From Martinezella rhizogenes (GTDB lineage Bacteria; Pseudomonadota; Alphaproteobacteria; Rhizobiales; Rhizobiaceae), in assembly GCF_000799715.1 (NCBI RefSeq), contig NZ_JUHG01000001.1:62001-126000 (forward strand): DNA of 64,000 nucleotides, written 5' to 3'. The notes under the pieces are model-generated. The model saw only the letters and a list, made by a program, of their open reading frames with translations, was not told the DNA's origin and did not search any database. Shown here one piece after another: positions 36,051 to 43,625 of the stretch. The translations under genes and the position numbers were made by a program. Each line of letters starts with the position of its first letter. The first letter of the stretch is position 1.

Positions 36051-37328
36051 ATGCAATTCAAGTCCTACTGGCACGACACCGCCCCGCGCTTTGAAAAGCA
36101 GAGCGCAGCACCACTCGAAGGTCACTACGACGTCGCGGTGATCGGCGGCGGCTTTACCGGGTTGGGCGCGGCACTAGAGCTCGCCACGGCCGGCGCCAAG
36201 GTGGTCGTGCTGGAGGCAGGCACGGTCGGCTCCGGCGCGTCCGGCCGCAATGGCGGCCATCTCAACAACGGCCTCGCTCACAGCTTCGTCTCCGCCAAGG
36301 CCGAACTCGGGGTCGAGCGGGCAAAGGCGCTTTATCGCGCCTTCGACGATGCCGTCGATACGGTCGAACGGATCGTTACTGAGGAGGCGATCGATTGCAA
36401 TTTCCGGCGCGCCGGAAAGCTGAAGCTCGCGTCCAAGCCGGCGCATTTCGAGGGGATCGCCAGGAATTTCGAGGCGGTCAATCGCGAGATCGATCCGGAC
36501 ACCGCGCTGTTGACGGCTGACGATCTCAAAAGGGAAGTCGGATCTACCGCGTTTCATGGCGCGATGCTCTCCAAGAAGAGCGCCATGATGCATATGGGCC
36601 GCTATGCGGTCGGCCTTGCGGAGGCTGCGGTTCGTCATGGAGCCACGATCTTCGAGAACGCCGCTGTCACCGACAGGAAAGTGAATGGCGGCCGGCATGA
36701 ATTGACGACCCCGCGCGGCAAGCTTTCGGCCGACAACGTCTTCCTGGCGACAGGCGCCTATACGCCCAGCATTTTCAGCTATTTCCGCCGGCGTATTATC
36801 TCCGTCGGCAGCTTCATCATCGCCACGCGGCCGCTGACCGAGACCGAGGTCGCCGCGACCATGCCCGGCAATCGCACCTGCGTCACCTCGCTCAATATCG
36901 GCAATTATTTCCGGCTTGCGCCGGACAATCGCCTCATATTCGGCGGCCGGGCACGCTTTTCCGCGACGTCGGATCAGCGTTCCGACGGCAAGAGCGGCGA
37001 AATCCTGCGCGCCGGCCTTGCCGAGATCTTTCCGCATCTGGCCAAGGTCGAGATCGACTATTGCTGGGGCGGTCTGGTCGACATGACCAAGGACCGTTTC
37101 CCGCGTGCCGGCTATGTCGATGGGCTGTGGTACGCGATGGGCTATTCCGGCCATGGCGCGCAGATGGCCACCCATATGGGCATGATGATCGCCGATGCCA
37201 TCCTGGGCAAGACGGATCGCAATCCGCTCAAGGATCTCGCCTGGCCAGCCGTGCCGGGGCATTTCGGCAAGCCCTGGTTCCTGCCGCTGGTCGGCGCCTA
37301 CTACAAGACGCTCGACCGCTTTCAATAG
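36051..37328 (+). CDS. FAD-dependent oxidoreductase, PuuB/OrdL-like
   Basis: The protein has 425 residues. DVAVIGGGFTGLGAALELA near residue 28 is the FAD Rossmann motif. GSGASGRNGGHLNNG and the C-terminal YAMGYSGHGAQMATHMG are typical of gamma-glutamylputrescine oxidase and related amine oxidases. It would oxidise a primary or secondary amine to an aldehyde, releasing ammonia and peroxide. The aldehyde dehydrogenases at 38.6-42.6 kb and RidA beside it fit such a pathway. A GGGAGG ribosome site precedes the ATG. Confidence 0.9.
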   Translation: MQFKSYWHDTAPRFEKQSAAPLEGHYDVAVIGGGFTGLGAALELATAGAKVVVLEAGTVGSGASGRNGGHLNNGLAHSFVSAKAELGVERAKALYRAFDDAVDTVERIVTEEAIDCNFRRAGKLKLASKPAHFEGIARNFEAVNREIDPDTALLTADDLKREVGSTAFHGAMLSKKSAMMHMGRYAVGLAEAAVRHGATIFENAAVTDRKVNGGRHELTTPRGKLSADNVFLATGAYTPSIFSYFRRRIISVGSFIIATRPLTETEVAATMPGNRTCVTSLNIGNYFRLAPDNRLIFGGRARFSATSDQRSDGKSGEILRAGLAEIFPHLAKVEIDYCWGGLVDMTKDRFPRAGYVDGLWYAMGYSGHGAQMATHMGMMIADAILGKTDRNPLKDLAWPAVPGHFGKPWFLPLVGAYYKTLDRFQ

Positions 37329-37353
37329 TCGGAGATTTCAAGAATCATGCCTT

Positions 37354-37743
37354 TTAAGGGATGCGGGCAATGACCTTGATCTCGAAGTCGAAGCCAGCAA
37401 GCCAGTTCACGCCGATCGCGGTCCAGTTCGGATAGGGTGGCTCGCTGAAAATCGTCTGCTTGACGGCCATGATTGTCGGAAACTGGTTTTCGGGATCGGT
37501 ATGGAACGTCGTTACGTCGACGATATCATCGAGCGTGCAGCCAGCGGCATCCAGCGTTGCCTTGAGGTTTTCGAAGGCCAACTGGACCTGGCGTTCGAAG
37601 TCGGGTTCGGGTGTTCCATCGGAACGGCTGCCGACTTGCCCCGACACGAACAGAAGGTCTCCGGACCGAATGGCAGCGGAATAGCCGTGCTCTTCATAAA
37701 GGGCATGCCGGTTGGCAGGGAAGATTGCTTCACGTTTGGTCAT
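37354..37743 (-). CDS. RidA/YjgF-family protein
   Basis: This 129-residue cytosolic protein has RidA-family sequence: SAAIRSGDLLFVSGQVGSR, then QVQLAFENLKATLDAAGCTL and PNWTAIGVNWLAGFDFEIKV. The Arg of archetypal RidA, expected near residue 105, is not obvious, so it belongs to one of the Rid subfamilies rather than RidA itself. Such proteins hydrolyse reactive enamines and imines formed during amine oxidation, which fits the FAD oxidase encoded beside it. It is divergent from a TetR gene across three operator-like repeats. Confidence 0.88.
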   Translation of the reverse strand: MTKREAIFPANRHALYEEHGYSAAIRSGDLLFVSGQVGSRSDGTPEPDFERQVQLAFENLKATLDAAGCTLDDIVDVTTFHTDPENQFPTIMAVKQTIFSEPPYPNWTAIGVNWLAGFDFEIKVIARIP

Positions 37744-37828
37744 TCCTGATCTTTCTTCATCGACGTTGATGGCCGACAGATAAGCGCAGCACGAACTGTG
37801 AGCTTCACAGGCCGTCGCATCATCTGAT

Positions 37829-37893
37829 ATACGGTACGTATGTGAAATAGCCATATACGGCCCGTATGTCAAATTGATATACGCAGTGTATAT
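37829..37893. promoter_or_regulatory. Three tandem TetR-type operators between rid and tetR genes
   Basis: Three similar palindromes follow one another: ATACGGTACGTAT (37829-37841), ATACGGCCCGTAT (37855-37867) and ATATACGCAGTGTATAT (37877-37893). Their centres are about 26 and 24 bp apart. They fill the divergent region, the last ending 15 bp before the TetR start. The shared ATACG/CGTAT arms indicate one protein bound at three sites, most simply the adjacent TetR repressor controlling both genes. Confidence 0.78.
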
Positions 37894-37908
37894 GAAATTG
37901 AGGGTGAG

Positions 37909-38499
37909 ATGGCGAAGCGACGTGTCGATACGATGGAGGAGAACCGTGCCAAGCTGATTGCGGCCGCGCGAAAGGCCTTTGCCGAAAAAGGATACTCGGC
38001 TGCCTCGATGGATGAGCTGACCGCCGAAGTCGGCCTGACGCGGGGCGCGCTCTACCATAATTTCGGTGACAAGCGCGGGCTTTTGGCGGCGGTTGTCGAT
38101 CAGATCGACTCGGAAATGGCGTCACGCGCCCAAGAGATCGGCGTTCTCGCGGGTGATGATTGGAAGGGGCTGCTTGCCGAAGGCGCGGCCTATATCGAGA
38201 TGGCGCTTGTTCCGGAGGTGCAACGCATCGTTTTGCTCGACGGACCTGCGGTGTTGGGTGATCCGTCAAAATGGCCCAGTCAAAGCAGCTGTCTTCAGGC
38301 AACCAAGCGGACAGTGGAGCGCCTTATCGCCCAGGAGATCCTCAAGCCGGTCGACGCGGAGGCCGCCGCCCGGCTTCTCAGCGGCGTGGCGCTCAATGCC
38401 GCTCTCTGGGTCGCTGCCAGCGACGATCCGCAGCATGTTCTGCCTAGGGCTGTCGAGACCTTCCAAGCCTTGGCTTCGGGCCTTCTTATGAAGGCATGA
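37909..38499 (+). CDS. TetR-family transcriptional regulator
   Basis: This 196-residue repressor has an N-terminal TetR helix-turn-helix (KLIAAARKAFAEKGYSAASM, then LTAEVGLTRGALYHNFGDK) and an alpha-helical ligand domain. The ATG follows GAGGGTGAG. Its divergent partner is the Rid gene, and the triple operator between them points to joint control. A toxic aldehyde or enamine intermediate is a reasonable guess for the inducer. Confidence 0.93.
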   Translation: MAKRRVDTMEENRAKLIAAARKAFAEKGYSAASMDELTAEVGLTRGALYHNFGDKRGLLAAVVDQIDSEMASRAQEIGVLAGDDWKGLLAEGAAYIEMALVPEVQRIVLLDGPAVLGDPSKWPSQSSCLQATKRTVERLIAQEILKPVDAEAAARLLSGVALNAALWVAASDDPQHVLPRAVETFQALASGLLMKA

Positions 38500-38587
38500 A
38501 TTCGTGACGGCAAGGAAGCCGCCACGGTGCCCGTTCTGCAAGTTAGTTAGGGCGCGGCTTTCGCCGGCACCCTTCTTTGCTCATATG

Positions 38588-40042
38588 TCAGGCAAGCCCG
38601 CCGATGTGGAAGGTCTTGATTTCGAGATATTCGTCGATGCCGAGTTGTGAGCCTTCTCGTCCAAGCCCGGATTGCTTGACGCCGCCGAACGGGGCGACCT
38701 CGGTCGAAATGGCGCCTGTGTTCAGTCCAACCATGCCGAATTCCAGTGCTTCGCCGACCGCCCAGGAGCGCTTGAGGCTTTCGGTATAGAAATAGGCGGC
38801 CAGTCCGAATGGCGTGCCGTTGGCAATGGCGATCGCCTCGTCGTCGGTCTTGAAGCGAAAGAGTGGTGCGACGGGGCCGAACGTCTCTTCGCTGGCGAGC
38901 AGCATGTCCGTGGTCGCACCCGAGAGCACGACCGGGGCGGCATATTGGCGGCCTTCCGGCAGGTTTGAAGCCTTGGCAATGATCTTTGCGCCCTTTTCGA
39001 CGGCATCGCTGACATGGCGCTCGATCTTGTCGATGGCGGCCGCGTTGATCATCGGGCCGATATCGACGCCGGCCTGGGTACCCGGGCCGACCTTCATGGC
39101 GGAGACGCGGGCGGAAAGTTTTTCGGCAAAGGCGTCATAGACCTTGTCCTGCACCAGGATGCGGTTGGAGCAGACGCAGGTCTGACCACCATTGCGGAAT
39201 TTGGAGGCGATGGCGCCTTCGACGGCTAGATCGAGATCCGCATCATCGAAAACGATAAATGGCGCGTTGCCGCCGAGCTCTAGGCTGAGCCGCTTGATGT
39301 TGTCGGCAGCGCCGCGCATCAGGAGCGCGCCGACGCGGGTCGAGCCGGTGAAGGAGATCTTGCGCACCACCTCATTGTGCATCAGCTCATTGCCGATTTC
39401 GGTCGGCATGCCGGTGACGATGTTGATGACGCCGGCGGGGATGCCGGCGCGTTCGGCGAGAACGCCAAGCGCCAGCGCCGAATAGGGCGTGAAGTCGGAG
39501 GGCTTGATGACGACGGTGCAGCCGGCTGCAAGCGCCGGCGCCACCTTGCGGGTGATCATCGCATTCGGGAAATTCCAGGGCGTGATGATGCCGCAGACGC
39601 CGACCGGCTGCTTGAGGACGACGATGCGGCGGTCGCGGGTCGGCGAGGGGATGGTCGTGCCGTTGATGCGGCGAGCTTCCTCGGCAAACCATTTGACGAA
39701 GGAGGCGCCGTAGCGGATTTCGCCACATGCCTCTGCAAGCGGTTTGCCCTGTTCGGTCGTCAGGATCAGGCCGAGATCGTCGCAATTCTCGATCATCAGA
39801 TCGTACCAGGCTTCGAGCAGCAGAGCGCGCTCGGCATGGGTCTTCTCGCGCCAGGCCGGGAAGGCGGCGTTGGCGGCGTCGATGGCGGCACGGGTTTCAG
39901 CTCCGTCCATATCGGGAACGGTGCCCATCACGGCCTGCGTCGCCGGGTCGATGACGTCGACGGTCTTGCCGGAGGCGGCATCGCGCCAAGTTCCACCGAT
40001 CAGGCCCTGCTGGCGAAACAGGCTCTTGTCCTTGAGGTCCAT
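38588..40042 (-). CDS. gabD: NAD(P)-dependent succinate-semialdehyde dehydrogenase
   Basis: This 484-residue aldehyde dehydrogenase has ITPWNFPNAMITRKVAPALA (NAD-binding region), catalytic Glu in LELGGNAPFIVFDDADLDLA near residue 257, and catalytic Cys in GGQTCVCSNRI near residue 291. The QTCVC form and the SKFRNGGQ context are diagnostic of GabD. It oxidises succinate semialdehyde to succinate, completing GABA or putrescine breakdown started by the aminotransferase. It is last of three genes (aldehyde dehydrogenase, tartrate-dehydrogenase-like, this one) with short gaps of 9 and 20 bp. Confidence 0.93.
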   Translation of the reverse strand: MDLKDKSLFRQQGLIGGTWRDAASGKTVDVIDPATQAVMGTVPDMDGAETRAAIDAANAAFPAWREKTHAERALLLEAWYDLMIENCDDLGLILTTEQGKPLAEACGEIRYGASFVKWFAEEARRINGTTIPSPTRDRRIVVLKQPVGVCGIITPWNFPNAMITRKVAPALAAGCTVVIKPSDFTPYSALALGVLAERAGIPAGVINIVTGMPTEIGNELMHNEVVRKISFTGSTRVGALLMRGAADNIKRLSLELGGNAPFIVFDDADLDLAVEGAIASKFRNGGQTCVCSNRILVQDKVYDAFAEKLSARVSAMKVGPGTQAGVDIGPMINAAAIDKIERHVSDAVEKGAKIIAKASNLPEGRQYAAPVVLSGATTDMLLASEETFGPVAPLFRFKTDDEAIAIANGTPFGLAAYFYTESLKRSWAVGEALEFGMVGLNTGAISTEVAPFGGVKQSGLGREGSQLGIDEYLEIKTFHIGGLA

Positions 40043-40062
40043 TATTGTCGCTTCCTTGTCGT

Positions 40063-41106
40063 TCAGGCGAGTGTGTTCAGCACAGCATAGGTGATTGCGT
40101 CGGTCTTGTCCTTGCCGGGAACCGTACCGACACCGGCCTCGGTCGCGGCGGAGATGGCATGCATGATCGCGGCCGCGGCTGCCTTTTCGCCGAGATGATC
40201 GAGCATCATGGCGGCCGACCAGATCGCGGCGATCGGATTGGCGATGCCGAGATGGGCGATATCGGGGGCGGAGCCGTGTACCGGCTCGAACATCGACGGT
40301 GCGCTGCGGTCGGGGTTGAGATTGGCGGAGGCGGCAAAGCCGAGGCCGCCCTGGATGGCGGCACCAAGGTCGGTCAGGATATCGCCGAACAGATTGGAGG
40401 CGACGATGACGTCAAGGCTTTCCGGCGCCATCACCATGCGTGCCGCCATGGCATCGATGTGATAGTTCGTGACGCTGACATCGGGATATTCGGCGGCCAG
40501 CCGCGCGGTCATCTCGTCCCAGAAGACCATGGAATATTTCTGCGCATTCGACTTGGTGACGGAGGCAAGCTTACCGCGCCGCACGCGGGCCTGTTCGAAG
40601 CCGAAGCGCAGGATGCGCTCGACGCCGGCTCTGGTGAAGATCGAGGTTTCGACGGCGACCTCGTTTGCTGTGCCCTGATGCACGCGCCCGCCAGCGCCGG
40701 AATATTCGCCCTCGGTGTTCTCGCGAATGCAGACGATGTCGAAGTCGCGAGCCTTCAGCGGTCCCTCGACTCCCGGCAGCAGCCGATGCGGCCGGATATT
40801 GGCATATTGTTCGAAGGCCTTGCGGATCGGCAGCAGCAGGCCGTGAAGCGAAACGGAATCGGGAACTTCTGCCGGCCAGCCGACCGCGCCGAGCAGGATG
40901 GCGTCGAAACCGCGCAGTGTCGCAATGCCGTCCGCCGGCATCATCGCGCCCGTTTCCTTGTAGTAGGCGCAGGACCAGGGGAAACTGGTCGGCTGAAGCC
41001 CGAAGCCCGCCTTGGCTGCGACTTTCTCCAGCACCTGCCATGCGGCGGCGATAACGTCCTTGCCGATGCCGTCGCCGGGGATAAGAGCGATTTTATAGGT
41101 CTTCAT
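40063..41106 (-). CDS. ttuC: Tartrate dehydrogenase/decarboxylase-like beta-decarboxylating dehydrogenase
   Basis: This 347-residue enzyme belongs to the isocitrate/isopropylmalate dehydrogenase family: IALIPGDGIGKDV at the N-terminus, DIVCIRENTEGEYSG near residue 130, and FEPVHGSAPDIAHLGIANP near residue 270. SFPWSCAYYKETGAMMP distinguishes tartrate/malate dehydrogenases (TtuC, YeaU) from leucine-biosynthetic LeuB. The enzyme oxidises tartrate or D-malate with NAD and Mn2+. Its place between two aldehyde dehydrogenases suggests it handles a 2-hydroxy acid product of the same pathway. Confidence 0.88.
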   Translation of the reverse strand: MKTYKIALIPGDGIGKDVIAAAWQVLEKVAAKAGFGLQPTSFPWSCAYYKETGAMMPADGIATLRGFDAILLGAVGWPAEVPDSVSLHGLLLPIRKAFEQYANIRPHRLLPGVEGPLKARDFDIVCIRENTEGEYSGAGGRVHQGTANEVAVETSIFTRAGVERILRFGFEQARVRRGKLASVTKSNAQKYSMVFWDEMTARLAAEYPDVSVTNYHIDAMAARMVMAPESLDVIVASNLFGDILTDLGAAIQGGLGFAASANLNPDRSAPSMFEPVHGSAPDIAHLGIANPIAAIWSAAMMLDHLGEKAAAAAIMHAISAATEAGVGTVPGKDKTDAITYAVLNTLA

Positions 41107-41115
41107 GTCAGGTCC

Positions 41116-42579
41116 TCAAATGTTGATCAGCACGGACTTGCTGCGGCGATTGGCGAGATAGGCGTCGCGGCCGAGGTCCTTGCCGATGCCGGAGCTCTTG
41201 TAGCCGCCGGTCGGCAGAATATGGTCGCGCGAGCGCCCGTAGCGGTTGACCCATATGGTCCCCGCCTGGAGCTGGCGCGTGACGCGAACGGCGCGAGAAA
41301 GATCGCGCGTGAACAGCCCCGCTGCAAGCCCATAAGTCGGATGATCGGCAAGCAATAGCGCTTCCTCCTCCGTCTCGAAGGTCTGTAGCGTCAGCACCGG
41401 CCCGAAAATCTCCTCGGTGACGGCGGGCGATGCCTGATCTACACCGGCAAGCAACGTTGGAGCATAGAAATAACCCGGCCGGTCGAGCCGCGAGCCGCCG
41501 GTCAGGCATTCTGCACCGGCATCGATTGCCGCTTGCACAAGGCTGTCGATGCGCCCGATCTGGCGCTCCGAGATGATCGGCGAATATTGGCTGTTCTCGT
41601 CCCAGGTCGGGCCGGGCTTGATATTGCGCATATATGTCAGGATAGCTTTCGCCAAAGGTTCGGCGATCGAGCGCTCGGCGATCAGCCGCGAACCCGCGAC
41701 GCAGGCCTGCCCGGCATTGGAGAGAATGTTGCGGGCAATCGCCTCGGCGGCCAGATCGAGGTCGGCGTCGGCAAAGACGACCTGCGGGCTCTTGCCGCCC
41801 AGTTCCAGCGTCATCGGCTTTACGCCGGTGCGGGCAATATTCTCCATGATCGCCGAACCGGCTCCGGTGGAGCCGGTGAAGCTGATCTTGCCGATACCGG
41901 GGTGGCCGGTGATGGCAGCACCCGTGGTCGGACCGTCGCCAAGGACGATATTGATCAGGCCGGCCGGAATCCCGGCACGCACCGACAGCTCCGCCATATA
42001 GAGGGTCGAAAACGGCGTCATCTCGGAGGGTTTGAGCACGATGGCATTGCCGGCCGCGAGCGCGGGGCCGATCTTCCAGCCGGCCATGGAAATCGGGAAG
42101 TTCCAGGGCGTAATTGCGCCGACGACGCCATAGGGTTCGGTCATGATCATGCCGAGGCTGTTGCCATCGGTCGGCACGAGGTCGCTGCCTTCCTTGTCGG
42201 CGAATTCGGCGAAGAAGCGGATCTGCTCGGCGGTGATCGCGACGTCGCCGGCAACTAGGTGCCCGATGGGGCGGGTCGAAGATACGGCTTCCAGGCGCGC
42301 CAGGTTCACGGCTTCCTCTTCCATGAGGTCGGCCCACCGCACCAGGGCCTTCGTCCGTTCGCGCGGCCGAAGGGTCGCCCAGCCACTCGTCTTCAGCGCC
42401 TTGTTCGCGGCTTCGACGGCCTGATCGACGACATCCCTCCCGGCGATCGGGCAATCCGCAAAGGCAGCACCATCCGAAGGGCGGCGCATGGCCATTTCGC
42501 CGCTTGCGGCCACATAGCGGCCGTCGATGAAATGTCCGCTTGGAAGTTCGAGCGAATCTGGGTCGAAACTGAGGGTCAT
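41116..42579 (-). CDS. Aldehyde dehydrogenase (PuuC/BetB-like)
   Basis: The protein has 487 residues. Catalytic Glu lies in LELGGKSPQVVFADADLDLA near residue 262 and catalytic Cys in NAGQACVAGSR near residue 295. ITPWNFPISMAGWKIGPALA is the nucleotide-binding part. This type oxidises amino- or betaine-aldehydes such as those made by gamma-glutamylputrescine oxidase. It leads the three-gene run with the tartrate-dehydrogenase-like and GabD genes. The LysR gene lies 126 bp upstream on the same strand. Confidence 0.92.
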   Translation of the reverse strand: MTLSFDPDSLELPSGHFIDGRYVAASGEMAMRRPSDGAAFADCPIAGRDVVDQAVEAANKALKTSGWATLRPRERTKALVRWADLMEEEAVNLARLEAVSSTRPIGHLVAGDVAITAEQIRFFAEFADKEGSDLVPTDGNSLGMIMTEPYGVVGAITPWNFPISMAGWKIGPALAAGNAIVLKPSEMTPFSTLYMAELSVRAGIPAGLINIVLGDGPTTGAAITGHPGIGKISFTGSTGAGSAIMENIARTGVKPMTLELGGKSPQVVFADADLDLAAEAIARNILSNAGQACVAGSRLIAERSIAEPLAKAILTYMRNIKPGPTWDENSQYSPIISERQIGRIDSLVQAAIDAGAECLTGGSRLDRPGYFYAPTLLAGVDQASPAVTEEIFGPVLTLQTFETEEEALLLADHPTYGLAAGLFTRDLSRAVRVTRQLQAGTIWVNRYGRSRDHILPTGGYKSSGIGKDLGRDAYLANRRSKSVLINI

Positions 42580-42705
42580 GGCTGTTCCTTGCCGCCGGGT
42601 CGCCCAAGCCTATCGTTTATGCTCTGGCAGTTTCAATCGAGTGCTCTCGCTGTTGCGACGGAATATCCCGTTTGCCGCCACCGTTTCAGTGCAAGATTCG
42701 GCGCG

Positions 42706-43578
42706 TCAGAGAACGGCGCGCAGCGTGACGAGGAAGGGCTGCACAAACCGCGAGGCGGGCCGGGCGTCGTTGGTCGCCGCCACCATCTGCATGGCAAGCC
42801 TAGGTTCGAAGGGGCGAGCGACCAGCCCCTCGAAGCCGTGCCACGCCACCAGCCCGTCGACCAGGGCAATGCCGAGGCCCTCGCGCACCAAAGGCACCGC
42901 GCCAACGGAGGAAGCGATCTGGATGGCAACGTTGCGATGTCGGCCGCAGCTCGCAAAGGCGTCGTCCATCGCCGCGCCGATGTCCGCATGCGAGCCGTAG
43001 GAGATCAGCGGCAAACCCTCTAGATCGGCAGGACCAACACTCGCCTTCGATGCCAGCGGATCATCGGCCCGCATCACGGCGACGATCGGGATATCGCCGA
43101 GGATTTCGCTTCGAACGGTCGGGGCTTCGATCACCGACAGGGTGACGGCGAGGTCGATGTCACCGAGAAGCAGTGCTTCGGCGATCTCGCGTTTCGGCAG
43201 GGCATGGAGATGAACCTTCACCTCCGGGTGTTTGTCGCGAAACCGCAAGAGCGCCTTCGGCAGTACCGAGTAGGTAACTGCTAGGCTGATCCCGAGCCGC
43301 AGCAGGCCAATCTTCCGGGCGCCGATGTCCCTGGCTAGTGACTTCAGGGCTTCGATTTCGCGAAACACCCTGTCGGCATCGGCAAACAGCAGATTTGCCT
43401 CCATGGTCGGCACCAGCCGCCCGGCGATGCGGTCGAATAGCGTATAGCCGAGCTGGTCTTCCAGATGATGCAGGAACTTGCTGGCCGCCGGCTGCGAGAT
43501 CCCAAGCGAATTCGCTGCCGCCGTCAGCGTGCCGTCGCGCATGATCGCCCGGAAGATTTCTAGCTGGCGTGGGTTCAT
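42706..43578 (-). CDS. LysR-family transcriptional regulator
   Basis: The protein has 290 residues. The N-terminal winged helix (TLTAAANSLGISQPAASKFL) is followed by a LysR substrate-binding domain. It lies between the hydantoinase operon upstream and the aldehyde dehydrogenase operon downstream, all on one strand. A dyad 14 bp upstream of its ATG recurs upstream of hyuA, so it most likely controls itself and the hydantoinase genes. LysR proteins are usually divergent from their targets, so this co-oriented placement is slightly unusual. Confidence 0.93.
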   Translation of the reverse strand: MNPRQLEIFRAIMRDGTLTAAANSLGISQPAASKFLHHLEDQLGYTLFDRIAGRLVPTMEANLLFADADRVFREIEALKSLARDIGARKIGLLRLGISLAVTYSVLPKALLRFRDKHPEVKVHLHALPKREIAEALLLGDIDLAVTLSVIEAPTVRSEILGDIPIVAVMRADDPLASKASVGPADLEGLPLISYGSHADIGAAMDDAFASCGRHRNVAIQIASSVGAVPLVREGLGIALVDGLVAWHGFEGLVARPFEPRLAMQMVAATNDARPASRFVQPFLVTLRAVL

Positions 43579-43591
43579 CGATCTGCCTTCA

Positions 43592-43610
43592 GGTTATGGA
43601 TGTCATAACC
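43592..43610. promoter_or_regulatory. LysR-type dyad upstream of the LysR gene
   Basis: GGTTATG and CATAACC are perfect 7-bp arms around a 5-bp spacer, between the hyuB stop and the LysR ATG. The same half-site word (GTTATGG) builds the dyad at 47717-47735 before hyuA. A likely autoregulatory site. Confidence 0.62.
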
Positions 43611-43625
43611 AATCGTTGCAAACTG

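Noticed and set aside
41108..42607. 499-codon minus-strand frame in another register
   Set aside because: It overlaps the aldehyde dehydrogenase in a different frame. Only the other frame has the catalytic Cys and Glu motifs.
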